Assembly: GCA_016200125.1 (NCBI GenBank)
Contig: JACQFK010000635.1
Location: 1 to 8,200 of the forward strand
Reading direction: 5' to 3'
Length of the DNA: 8,200 nt
From: Planctomycetota bacterium
Lineage (GTDB): Bacteria > Planctomycetota > MHYJ01 > JACPRB01
Shown here: positions 1 through 7,603 of the stretch, in pieces
Layout: every line of letters begins with the position of its first letter
How positions within the stretch are numbered: the first letter of the stretch is position 1
The notes under the pieces: generated by a model
Told to the model about the DNA's origin: nothing
What the model saw: only the letters and a program-made list of their open reading frames with translations
Database searches by the model: none
Translations under genes and position numbers: made by a program

Positions 1-365
1 CGAACTACCCGATGGCGCTCGACGAGGCGAACCACCGCCTCTTCGTCGGCTGCCGGAGACCTTCGAAGGTTCTCGTGCTTGACACGGAAACCGGCAAGGA
101 GGTCGCGCTGCTGACGATTTCGAGGGACACGGACGACCTGTTCTACGATGCGGCGTCCAAGCGGATCTACCTCACGGCCGGCGAAGGGTTCATCGACACG
201 ATCGACCAGAAGGACGCCGACCACTACAAGCGCATCTGGGCCCAGACGACGGCGCCGGGCGCGAGAACGTCGCTCTTCGTCCCGGACCTGGGGACGCTGT
301 ACGTCGCGGTGCCCGGCAAGGAAGGCCAGAAGGCCGAGGTCCGCGCCTACAAGCCCAAGCCCTGA
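1..365 (+). CDS. YncE/YVTN-type beta-propeller protein, 3' end only
   Basis: This is the C-terminal part (about 120 residues) of a gene whose frame is open to the left edge; the first full codons read Asn-Tyr-Pro before the first Met at base 12, so that Met is internal and not the start. Propeller strands are visible as RLFVGCR followed by VLVLDTETGK, then RIYLTAGEGFIDTID, then TLYVAVPG. Their hydrophobic-aromatic spacing and the LDTETGK turn are typical of YVTN/YncE-like repeat proteins, which are usually exported and fold as seven-bladed propellers. Family members bind varied ligands or have no assigned function, so no specific role can be given. The gene ends in TGA 21 bases before the efflux lipoprotein gene on the same strand, which suggests co-transcription. 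The signal peptide and N-terminal blades lie outside the window. The fold call is fairly sure; the function is unknown. Confidence 0.8.
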   Translation, partial: NYPMALDEANHRLFVGCRRPSKVLVLDTETGKEVALLTISRDTDDLFYDAASKRIYLTAGEGFIDTIDQKDADHYKRIWAQTTAPGARTSLFVPDLGTLYVAVPGKEGQKAEVRAYKPKP

Positions 366-374
366 TCGGGGGTC

Positions 375-378
375 GGAG
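375..378 (+). promoter_or_regulatory. Ribosome binding site for the efflux lipoprotein gene
   Basis: GGAG lies 8 bases before the GTG at 387. It supports this non-ATG start. The frame has no other start codon between the preceding in-frame stop at 363-365 and this GTG. Confidence 0.6.
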
Positions 379-386
379 AACAAATC

Positions 387-1799
387 GTGCATCTTGCTCG
401 CTGCGTCGGGGCGTCGCTGCTGGTGCTGGGGTGCTGGGGCTGCTCGGCTCCCGAGCCGCAACCCCTGGATCCCGCAAAAAGCGAGGCGGAATTCCGCGTG
501 CGGACCCTGGAGGATCCCGGACTCCGCCGCTACGCGGAGGCGAACGGGGGCCTCGCCCCCTTTCAGCCCGCCTCCTGGGACCTGGCCGCCCTCACGCTCG
601 TGGCGTTCTACTACCAGCCGGACCTGGACCTGGCGCGGGCGCGGCTCGGCCAGGCGCGCGCGGCGGGCGTGACGGCGGGGATGTGGCCGAATCCGGTGGC
701 CGGGCTCAATCTGGAGAAGGTGACCAACGCCGCGGCCGGCATCAAACCCTGGATCTACGGATTCAATCTCAGCGTCCCGCTGGATACGCTGTGGAAGCGC
801 GGCTACGGGATCGAGGAGGCCGAGAGGCAGGGAGACGCGGCCCTGTTGGCGCTGGCCGAGGCGGGATGGCGCGTCCGGAGCCGGGTGCGCGCGGCGCTGG
901 CGGAGCACCTTCTCGCACTCCGGGAGCTCGAGCTGCGGCGGCTCGAGGAAGGGGCCCGGGTCGACGTCGTCGCGGCTCTGGAGCGCAAGCTGGCCCTGGG
1001 CGACATCTTCCGGCTGGACGTGGAGGTGGCGCAGGGGGAGCTTTCGAATGCCCGGGTCGCCATCCACTCCGCCGCGGGCCGCGTGGCGGAGAGTCGCGCG
1101 ATACTGGCCGCCGCCCTCGGAGTTCCTGCCTCCGCGCTCCAGGGAAAAACCTTCTCGTGGCCTGAGATCGACCGTCCGCCCGCCCTGCAGTCGCTTTCGC
1201 TGGCGGCGGTGCAGACCGCCGGTCTGCTGAACCGGATCGACCTCCGGGGCCTGCTGGCCGAATACGCCGCCGCCGAGGCCGCCCTCAGGCGCGAAGCGGC
1301 GAGCCGATACCCGGACCTGACACTGGGCCCCGGACTCCTGAACGATCAGGGGGACCGGAAACTCACGCTCGGACTCTCCTTCACGCTTCCGATCTTCAAT
1401 CAGAACGAAGGTCCCCTTGCGGAGGCGGATGCGCGGCGGAAGGAAGTGGCGGCCCGCTTCAACCAGGTTCAAGCCGCCGCGATCGGCGACGTCGAAGCGG
1501 CGTCGGAACGCTACGCGACGGCCCTCGCTGAACTGGGAGAGACGGAGAAGACGCTGGGGACGATCGACCGGCGCGAGAAGGCGGTCCGGCGGGCGATCGA
1601 ACTCAAGGAGCTGGACAAGACGGCGTTGACGGGACTTCGACTCGAACGGGTCCAGGCGGAAGCGTCCCGGCTGGTCTCGCTCAAGCGCGCCCAGGATGCC
1701 CTCGGCGCGCTGGAGGACGCGGTCCAGAGGCCGCTCGGTTCTTCGGCCGCGCCGCCGCTCCCGGGGACCACGAGCCCGCGCGAGGAAGAAAAGCGCTAG
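387..1799 (+). CDS. RND efflux system outer-membrane factor, TolC/CzcC-like lipoprotein
   Basis: Predicted outer-membrane/periplasmic exit duct of a tripartite efflux pump, 470 residues, normal length for the outer-membrane efflux protein (OEP) family. It begins with GTG behind a good GGAG. Residues 1-19 form a lipoprotein signal: a hydrophobic stretch ending in LVLGCWGCS, with Cys16 or Cys19 as the lipidated residue. The two OEP repeats are recognisable. The first opens with a 'QPDLDLARARLGQARA' segment (about 77-92) and a WPNP motif (100-103). The second opens with 'NRIDLRGLLAEYAAAEAALR' (282-301), followed by YPDLTLGPG and the LPIFNQNEGP motif (334-343), close to the LPLFNRNQG form common in CzcC-like members. 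Long Ala/Glu/Arg-rich helices on both sides fit the alpha-barrel coiled coil. The C-terminal tail (about 450-470) is Pro/Ser-rich then charged and probably disordered. It is first in an outer-membrane factor, adaptor, pump gene order. Family call is sure; the exported substrate is not visible. Confidence 0.93.
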   Translation: MHLARCVGASLLVLGCWGCSAPEPQPLDPAKSEAEFRVRTLEDPGLRRYAEANGGLAPFQPASWDLAALTLVAFYYQPDLDLARARLGQARAAGVTAGMWPNPVAGLNLEKVTNAAAGIKPWIYGFNLSVPLDTLWKRGYGIEEAERQGDAALLALAEAGWRVRSRVRAALAEHLLALRELELRRLEEGARVDVVAALERKLALGDIFRLDVEVAQGELSNARVAIHSAAGRVAESRAILAAALGVPASALQGKTFSWPEIDRPPALQSLSLAAVQTAGLLNRIDLRGLLAEYAAAEAALRREAASRYPDLTLGPGLLNDQGDRKLTLGLSFTLPIFNQNEGPLAEADARRKEVAARFNQVQAAAIGDVEAASERYATALAELGETEKTLGTIDRREKAVRRAIELKELDKTALTGLRLERVQAEASRLVSLKRAQDALGALEDAVQRPLGSSAAPPLPGTTSPREEEKR

Positions 1800-1809
1800 C
1801 CCTCGAAGC

Positions 1810-1814
1810 AGGAG
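1810..1814 (+). promoter_or_regulatory. Ribosome binding site deciding the adaptor start
   Basis: AGGAG sits 10 bases before the ATG at 1825. An in-frame ATG at 1696 would add 43 Arg/Ser/Pro-rich residues that overlap the end of the upstream gene and place the membrane anchor internally, so 1825 is preferred. Confidence 0.7.
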
Positions 1815-1824
1815 ACCCACGAGC

Positions 1825-3147
1825 ATGAAAGCGATTCGCGTACTTGTCGGGATCGTCGTCGCCGTCGCCCTGGCGGCGGGAGCCTGGATCCTGCTCTTCC
1901 ACTCCGACTGGCTGAAGGGGGCTCATGACGAGGACGAGGATGCGGCGGAGGTGATGGCGGAAGTGCCCGTCAAGGTGGGCAAGATCACGCGGGCGACGCT
2001 CCGCCGCTACGTCGAGGGATACGGAACCGTCGAGGCACAACCCCTGCAGGGGGGATCGCCGGCCGCGAGCGCCCGCGTGGCGTCCCCGGTCGCGGGGATC
2101 GTGGCCGACGTGCTCTGTTCCCAGGGTCAGCAAGTTCAGAAAGGCGCGCTCCTCTTCCAGCTGGATGAGCGATCCGTCGAGGCGGAGGAAGAGAAGGCCG
2201 TCGCGGCCCTGGCTTCCGCCCAGGCCTCCCTGGACAAGCTCAAGTCCTTTCCTCGACCGGACCAGATCAAGGTTGCCGAAATGCAGGTCGATCGAGCCAG
2301 GCGGGCCGCCGAGTTCTCCCTGAAGAAGCACACGCGCCTCGCCCAGCTCGCCGCCGATCAGCTCGCCCCGGAAAAGACGCTCCTGGAGGCGGAGCTGGAA
2401 CTGCTCGGCGCCCAGAACGATCTGGCCGTCGCCGACAAGCAGCTCCTTCTCCTCCGGTCCACGCCCACGAAGGAGGAGGTCGCGGAAGCTCAGGGCAAGG
2501 TGGTTGAGGCCCAGAAGTCGCTGGCCACGGCGCAGGTCCAGCGCTCCCTGCTCAAGATTCAGGCACCGCTCTCGGGAACGATCGTCCGGACCCGGGTGAA
2601 CCCCGGCGAAGCGGTGGATCTGACCACGATTCTGGCCGAGGTGGTCGACCTGGATCGGCTGGTGGTGGAAGGCACGGTCCCGGCGGCGGGGCTCCGGTCG
2701 GTGACCGTCGGCATGGACGTCGACCTCCGGACAGGCGGGGAAGCGTCGAAGGCCGCCTCCCCCGGGCCCGAGCCGCTGAAAGGCAAGGTGGTGTTCGTCG
2801 GACTGGACATCGACCGGAAGAGCGACGCCGGATTTGTCCGGGTCGCGCTGCCTCCCAAGGCGGGAGTTCCCCCGGGCCAGTTCGTGTGCCTGCGCATCGT
2901 CGTCGAGGAGCAGAAGAATCACCTGGCCGTGCCGAGGGAAAGCGTGGTCCGGAATCCGGAGGGCAAGGACGTCATCGTGGGCTTCCTGGGGGAGAAGGCG
3001 GTCATGAAGGAGGTTCGCGTGGGGCTCCGGGAAGGGGACCTGGTCGGGATCGAGGGCGGCGAGGTGGACGAGGGGGACGTCGTGGTGACCCAGGGCGCCT
3101 ACGGTCTGCCGGGAGAGGCGAAAGTCCGGATCATCAAGGACAAATAG
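1825..3147 (+). CDS. RND efflux periplasmic adaptor (membrane fusion protein, HlyD/AcrA type)
   Basis: A 440-residue adaptor that should link the RND pump to the outer-membrane factor. Residues 5-25 form an N-terminal hydrophobic anchor or uncleaved signal with no lipobox. It is followed by a short acidic stretch, HDEDEDAAE (34-42). The first lipoyl half is at about 83-113 (ARVASPVAGIVADVLCSQGQ, then KGALLFQLD). A long helical hairpin rich in Ala, Glu, Gln and Lys spans about 115-240. The second lipoyl half is near 243-265 (LKIQAPLSGTIVRTRVNPGE). The beta-barrel is about 270-360, with PPGQFVCLRIVV at its end, and the membrane-proximal domain about 361-440, with LAVPRESVV and the closing QGAYGLPGEAKVRI. 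All expected adaptor domains are present in order, so it looks intact. It lies 25 bases after the outer-membrane factor gene and 7 bases before the pump gene. The acidic/His patch could bind metal, but it is short and this is inference only. Confidence 0.93.
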   Translation: MKAIRVLVGIVVAVALAAGAWILLFHSDWLKGAHDEDEDAAEVMAEVPVKVGKITRATLRRYVEGYGTVEAQPLQGGSPAASARVASPVAGIVADVLCSQGQQVQKGALLFQLDERSVEAEEEKAVAALASAQASLDKLKSFPRPDQIKVAEMQVDRARRAAEFSLKKHTRLAQLAADQLAPEKTLLEAELELLGAQNDLAVADKQLLLLRSTPTKEEVAEAQGKVVEAQKSLATAQVQRSLLKIQAPLSGTIVRTRVNPGEAVDLTTILAEVVDLDRLVVEGTVPAAGLRSVTVGMDVDLRTGGEASKAASPGPEPLKGKVVFVGLDIDRKSDAGFVRVALPPKAGVPPGQFVCLRIVVEEQKNHLAVPRESVVRNPEGKDVIVGFLGEKAVMKEVRVGLREGDLVGIEGGEVDEGDVVVTQGAYGLPGEAKVRIIKDK

Positions 3148-3154
3148 CCCGAAC

Positions 3155-6100
3155 ATGGAAACCCGGAGCATGCTGGGAGAGTTCGCCCGTCGCCACGACA
3201 AGGCGATCTTCTTCGTCGTCTTCGCCCTCTGCCTCGGCGGGATCTACTCGGCCCTGAGCATGCCGTCCTCGGTGTTTCCCCAGACCGATTTCCCCCGCGT
3301 GGTGATCCTGGCCGACAACGGGGTCATGCCTGCCGACGAGATGATGGCCCGCGTCACGCGCCCCATCGAGGAGGCGATGAAGGACGTGCCCGGGGCCGTG
3401 ACGGTCCGCAGCACGACCGGCCGCGGCTCCGCCGAGCTCAGCGTCTTCTTCACCTGGAAAGTCGACATGGTCCAGTCGGAGCTCTATGTCCTTTCCCGGC
3501 TCTCGCAGATCAAGAGCTCGCTCCCCGCGACGGCCACGTTCTCGGCGCACCGCCTCACCTTCTCCGCGTTCCCCATCATCGGGATCAGCCTCACCTCCAA
3601 GACCCGGAACCTGCGGGACCTCTGGGAGATCGGCCGGTATCAGATCAAGCCCCGCTTTCTCCGGGTTCCCGGAGTGGCGAGAGTCGATCTGGTGGGCGGG
3701 AAGACTCCGGAGATCCATGTCGTGGCCGATCCCGACCTCCTGAGATCCTTCAACCTGACGCTTCCCGACCTGACGGCCGCTCTGTCGAAAAGCAATTTCG
3801 TGGCCTCGGCGGGCATGCACGAGGAAGACCACACGCTGTACCTGGCCCTGGTCGAGGGAAGGCTCTTCACTCCGGAGGACATCGGGAACCTGGCGGTTTC
3901 ATCCGAGGGCGGCCGCGTGGTCCGGGTCAAGGACGTGGGTCGGGTCGTCCGGGGAGAGGAACCCGTGTTCAAGGTGGTGACCGCCGACGGGGTGAGTTCC
4001 GTGCTGATCAACATCCGCAGCCAGCACGACGGGAGCACGCTGACCATCGCCGACACCCTCAAGGAGGAGCTGCGGGCTCTTCGCCGGGAGCTGCCTCCCG
4101 ATCTCAAGCTGGCCTTCTTCTACGACCAGTCGCTCATGGTGCGCGCCTCCGTCAGGAGCGTCTGGGAGGCGATCGGCTTCGGGCTGCTCCTGTCGATGGT
4201 CATCCTGTACCTGTTCCTGAGGAAAGTGGGGACGACGCTGATTGCGGTCGCCGTCATCCCCGCCGCGGTCCTGGCAACCCTCGTCGTCATGAAAGCCGCG
4301 GGGATGAGCTTCAACCTGATGACGCTGGGGGGGGTCGCCGCCGCGGTCGGGCTCATCATCGACGATGCGATCGTCGTGGTGGAGGCGATCCACACGAAGA
4401 TCATGCTCGGGCGCTCGCGCGGCGAGGCGGTGTCGGAGGCCGTGGGCGAGATCCTCAAGCCCCTGGTGGGATCGACGATCGGCCCGGTCGTCGTGTTCGT
4501 CCCCCTCGCCTTCCTGGACGGCGTTCCGGGGGTCTTCTTCCGGGCCCTCGCCGTGACGATGGTGGTCTCCCTGCTGGCCTCACTATTGCTTGCCGTGACG
4601 CTGACGCCGTCGCTGGCCGGCTGGATCTTCCGCACGCCGGAGAAGGGAAAGCCGCCCGAGGAAGTCGAGCGCGGCGGCTTCATCCTCCACCGGGTGGTGC
4701 ACGCCTATGAGATCGCGGCCCGGGTCGCCTTCCGCCATCCCTGGCTGACGCTGGGCGTGTCGTGCCTCGTCGTTCTGGGGGGGCTCGCCCTCCACCTTCA
4801 GTTGAAGAGCGACTTCCTTCCCGACATGGACGAGGGCGGCTTCGTCCTCGATTACCTGGCGCCTGCGGGAACCAGTCTCGCGGAGACCGACCGCGCCCTC
4901 CTGGAGCTCGAGAAGATCCTCCGGGCCACTCCGGAGGTGGAAAGCTATTCGCGGCGGACGGGCATCACGCTCGGGCTGGAACTGGCCGAGCCTCATGCCG
5001 GCGACTTCCTGGTGAAGCTGAAGGCCCGACGGGAACGCAGGACGAGCGAGGTCGTCTCCCACCTGCGGGAGAAGTTCAAAGCGGGCGCGCCCCACATCGA
5101 ATGGGAATTCCGGGGCATCCTCACCGACCTGATCGGAGATCTCACGTGGTCTCCGGAGCCGATCGAGATCAAGATCTTCTCCACCGATCTGGAGTTCCTC
5201 AAGAGGAAGGCTCCGGAAATCCAGGAAACGATCAAGAAGGTCGCCGGCGTCGTTGACACGAAGAGCGGCATCGTCGTCGCCGGGCCTTCGATCAGCGTCA
5301 GGGTCCGGTCGGCGGACGCCCAGCGCTTCGGCCTGACCACGGACGATGTGGCGCAATCCATCAACACCGCGCTCCTGGGCCAGACGGCGTCGTCGGTCCT
5401 GGAGGCCGACCGGATCGTCGACATCCGGGTCCGGGTCGACTCCTCCCGGATCGGCTCGATCGCATCGCTCGAGAACCTGCCGCTGCGGTCGCCGGGCGGG
5501 GCGTGGATCCTCCTGTCTCAGGTCGCCGACGTCACCCGGGACCCGGGGCAGCTGGAGCTTCGCCGGGAGAATCTCCGCCAGATGGTCGCGGTGTCCGGGC
5601 GTCTCGAAGGACGCGACATGGGGAGCGCCATGGAGGAGATCCGGCAGAAGCTGTCGCGCGATCCGTCGATTCCGCCGGGGATGCTGGAGTACGGGGGCCT
5701 CTACCACGAGCAGCAGGAGTCCTTCCGGAACCTCCTGATCGTCCTGGTGCTCGCGATCATTCTGGTCTTCGCCGCACTGCTGGTCGAATTCGGCTCGTTG
5801 ATCGCCTCCTTCTCGATCGTCTTCGGCGCGGTGCTCTCGCTGTTCGGAACGGTGCTGGCGCTTCTCGTCACGGGGACCTCGCTGAACATCATCTCGATCC
5901 TGGGGGCGATCATCGGGATCGGCATCGTGCACAAGAACGGCATCCTGATGCTCGATGCCGTGGAGCACTACCGGACGGGCGAGTTGACCTTGGAGGAAGC
6001 GCTGCTCCGCTCGGGACGCCGGCGCCTCAGGCCGGTCCTGATGACCTCGATGGCGGCGGCCCTGGGCATGCTGCCGCTCGCCTACGGCATCGGATCGGGG

Positions 6101-6262
6101 GCGGACATGCTCCGGCCGCTGGCCATCTCCGTGATCGGCGCCCTGTGCATTTCGGTGCTGCTGTCGCTGGTCGCGACTCCCACCGTCTTCCTTCTGCTGA
6201 GCCGCCTCGTCGGACCCAGGCCCGCGCGAATTCCGGATGAGAATCCCCCACGACCCGCGTAA
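3155..6262 (+). CDS. RND-family efflux pump, inner-membrane transporter (AcrB/CzcA superfamily)
   Basis: Full-length proton-driven RND pump, 1035 residues, the usual size. Transmembrane helix 1 is about residues 17-36. A periplasmic porter domain follows, then a helix cluster from about 335 to 490. The second porter half opens after a helix near 530-548 with FLPDMDEGGF and PAGTSLAETD, and the last helix cluster runs from about 858 to 1017. The helix-4 motif GLIIDDAIVVVE carries adjacent Asp403 and Asp404. Helix 10 carries Lys927 in IVHKNGIL, and Arg959 lies in RLRPVLMTS. These match the AcrB proton-relay Asp pair, Lys and Arg, so the pump should be active. The Asp pair is typical of drug/hydrophobe exporters, whereas CzcA-type metal pumps usually show a single Asp followed by Gly here. 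ATG 3155 is chosen; ATG 3170 is possible, but its GGAG is only one base away. The best upstream purine run (AAGGA, 3136-3140) is 14 bases off, so translation may be coupled to the adaptor gene. Substrate unknown. Confidence 0.95.
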   Translation: METRSMLGEFARRHDKAIFFVVFALCLGGIYSALSMPSSVFPQTDFPRVVILADNGVMPADEMMARVTRPIEEAMKDVPGAVTVRSTTGRGSAELSVFFTWKVDMVQSELYVLSRLSQIKSSLPATATFSAHRLTFSAFPIIGISLTSKTRNLRDLWEIGRYQIKPRFLRVPGVARVDLVGGKTPEIHVVADPDLLRSFNLTLPDLTAALSKSNFVASAGMHEEDHTLYLALVEGRLFTPEDIGNLAVSSEGGRVVRVKDVGRVVRGEEPVFKVVTADGVSSVLINIRSQHDGSTLTIADTLKEELRALRRELPPDLKLAFFYDQSLMVRASVRSVWEAIGFGLLLSMVILYLFLRKVGTTLIAVAVIPAAVLATLVVMKAAGMSFNLMTLGGVAAAVGLIIDDAIVVVEAIHTKIMLGRSRGEAVSEAVGEILKPLVGSTIGPVVVFVPLAFLDGVPGVFFRALAVTMVVSLLASLLLAVTLTPSLAGWIFRTPEKGKPPEEVERGGFILHRVVHAYEIAARVAFRHPWLTLGVSCLVVLGGLALHLQLKSDFLPDMDEGGFVLDYLAPAGTSLAETDRALLELEKILRATPEVESYSRRTGITLGLELAEPHAGDFLVKLKARRERRTSEVVSHLREKFKAGAPHIEWEFRGILTDLIGDLTWSPEPIEIKIFSTDLEFLKRKAPEIQETIKKVAGVVDTKSGIVVAGPSISVRVRSADAQRFGLTTDDVAQSINTALLGQTASSVLEADRIVDIRVRVDSSRIGSIASLENLPLRSPGGAWILLSQVADVTRDPGQLELRRENLRQMVAVSGRLEGRDMGSAMEEIRQKLSRDPSIPPGMLEYGGLYHEQQESFRNLLIVLVLAIILVFAALLVEFGSLIASFSIVFGAVLSLFGTVLALLVTGTSLNIISILGAIIGIGIVHKNGILMLDAVEHYRTGELTLEEALLRSGRRRLRPVLMTSMAAALGMLPLAYGIGSGADMLRPLAISVIGALCISVLLSLVATPTVFLLLSRLVGPRPARIPDENPPRPA

Positions 6263-6303
6263 AGGATCCGGGAACTTCGCGTCGTTGAATCGAGGACCTT
6301 CGC
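6263..6303 (+). other. Short intergenic gap with possible weak hairpin over the ribosome binding site
   Basis: These 41 bases separate the pump gene from the beta-propeller gene. AAGG-A-TCC at 6262-6269 can pair with GGACCTT at 6294-6300 (7 pairs, one bulged A, loop of 24 bases). The right arm overlaps the GAGGA ribosome binding site. There is no T-run, so it is not a standard intrinsic terminator. It may be chance. Confidence 0.25.
6292..6296 (+). promoter_or_regulatory. Ribosome binding site for the PQQ-like beta-propeller gene
   Basis: GAGGA lies 7 bases before ATG 6304. The signal peptide begins directly at this ATG, which confirms the start. Confidence 0.7.
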
Positions 6304-7599
6304 ATGCAGCGATGGACAGTCCTGTCGTTCGGGACCCTGCTGGTTCTGGCCTCCGACCTGCGGGCCGACGACTGGCCGCAGTGGGGCGGGCCGCAGCGCG
6401 ACCTCGTCTGGCGCGAGAAGGGGATCGTCAGGAAGCTGCCGACCGAGGGGCTGCTGCCCCGCGTCTGGTCGGCGCCGCTCGGCGAAGGCTACGCGGGCCC
6501 CGCCGTCGCGGCGGGGAAGGTCTTCATCACCGACCTGGTCGAGCGGCAGAACAAGGGTGCCACCGAGCGGGTCCTCTGCCTGGAGGCGGCGACCGGCAAG
6601 GTCCTGTGGACCCACTCCTATGCCGTCGAGTACGGCATCGCCTATCCCGCCGGGCCGCGCGCGACGCCCGTGGTCGACGGCGTCCGGGTCTATGCCTTTG
6701 GCGCGGTGGGCGACCTGATCTGCCTGAACGTCGAGGACGGCAAGGTCGTCTGGAAGCGCAACACGGTCGCGGAATTCGGCAACAACATCCCGACTTGGGG
6801 GATGGCGGCCTCGCCGCTCCTGGACGGCGACCAGCTGATCACGCTCGCCGGCGGGCTGAAGGGTGCGATGATCGTGAGCTTCGACAAGTCCACGGGCAAG
6901 GAGCTCTGGCGGGCGATCGACGACCCCGAGGTCGGGTACTGTCCGCCGGTGATGTTCGAGTTCGGCGGCGTCCGGCAGGTGATCGTGTGGCATCCCCGCG
7001 CCGTCACGTCGCTCGACCCCGCGACCGGCAAGGTCTACTGGGAGATCCCCTTCAAGATCAAGTCCGGGCTCACGGTTCCGACGCCGCGCAAGATCGGGAA
7101 CCGCCTCTTCGTGACCGCCTTCTACAACGGGCCGATGATGATCGAGGTGGGGGCGGACGGGAAGAGCGCCGCGGTGGCCTGGCGGGGGAAGAGCGACAGC
7201 GAGATCAAGACCGACGGCCTCCACGCGATCATGTGCACGCCGGTCCTGAACGAGACCCATCTCTACGGGGTCTGCAGCTACGGGCAGCTCCGCTGCCTGG
7301 ACTCGAAGACCGGCGAGCGGATCTGGGAGACGCGGCAGGCCACCGGCGACGGGCGCTGGTGGAACGCCTTCCTCGTCCCGCACGAGGACCGCTTCTTCAT
7401 CCACAACGAGCAGGGCGACCTGATCATCGCGAACCTCACGCCCGCGGGCTACCAGGAGCTCAGCCGCGCGAAGCTGGTCGAGCCGACGCGGAAGGTCCAG
7501 AACCGCATGACGATCTGGTCCCATCCCGCCTTCGCGATGAAGAGCGTCTTCGCCCGCAACGACAAGGAGATCGTCCGCGTCGATCTTTCGGAGAAGTGA
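6304..7599 (+). CDS. Exported PQQ-like beta-propeller repeat protein
   Basis: A 431-residue secreted protein. Residues 1-21 form a Sec signal peptide (MQRW, hydrophobic core, likely cleavage after LRA) with no lipobox, so it is predicted soluble in the periplasm or outside. The mature chain opens with DDWPQWGGPQRD, the WPQW-GP opening common to this group of secreted propellers. PQQ-type blade motifs recur at about 92-102 (CLEAATGKVLW), 140-150 (CLNVEDGKVVW), 192-202 (SFDKSTGKELW), 236-246 (SLDPATGKVYW) and 331-341 (CLDSKTGERIW), with a divergent one near 279-293. This fits a six- to eight-bladed propeller. It lacks the extra domains and length of PQQ-dependent alcohol dehydrogenases (usually over 550 residues), and it lacks the lipidation site of BamB, so neither enzyme activity nor an assembly role can be claimed. 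It follows the pump gene by 41 bases and precedes the CPXCG gene by 4. Fold is sure; function unknown. Confidence 0.9.
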   Translation: MQRWTVLSFGTLLVLASDLRADDWPQWGGPQRDLVWREKGIVRKLPTEGLLPRVWSAPLGEGYAGPAVAAGKVFITDLVERQNKGATERVLCLEAATGKVLWTHSYAVEYGIAYPAGPRATPVVDGVRVYAFGAVGDLICLNVEDGKVVWKRNTVAEFGNNIPTWGMAASPLLDGDQLITLAGGLKGAMIVSFDKSTGKELWRAIDDPEVGYCPPVMFEFGGVRQVIVWHPRAVTSLDPATGKVYWEIPFKIKSGLTVPTPRKIGNRLFVTAFYNGPMMIEVGADGKSAAVAWRGKSDSEIKTDGLHAIMCTPVLNETHLYGVCSYGQLRCLDSKTGERIWETRQATGDGRWWNAFLVPHEDRFFIHNEQGDLIIANLTPAGYQELSRAKLVEPTRKVQNRMTIWSHPAFAMKSVFARNDKEIVRVDLSEK

Positions 7600-7603
7600 G
7601 CGC

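Noticed and set aside
1696..1824. Upstream ATG extension of the adaptor by 43 residues
   Set aside because: The extension is Arg/Ser/Pro-rich, lies within the outer-membrane factor gene and would bury the anchor. ATG 1825 has an AGGAG.
1681..3201. 506-codon open frame on the - strand opposite the adaptor gene
   Set aside because: The translation is His/Arg/Asp/Gly-rich low-complexity with no domain. It mirrors the adaptor codons, as expected in GC-rich DNA, and the + strand gene has full domain support.
4583..5968. 461-codon open frame on the - strand opposite the pump gene
   Set aside because: The composition is dominated by Asp, Arg, Gln and His with no recognisable fold. It is an antisense shadow of a clear RND pump.
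6304..7599. Propeller protein as BamB or as a PQQ-dependent dehydrogenase
   Set aside because: It has no lipobox as in BamB, and it is too short and lacks the extra dehydrogenase domains. Only the repeat fold is supported.
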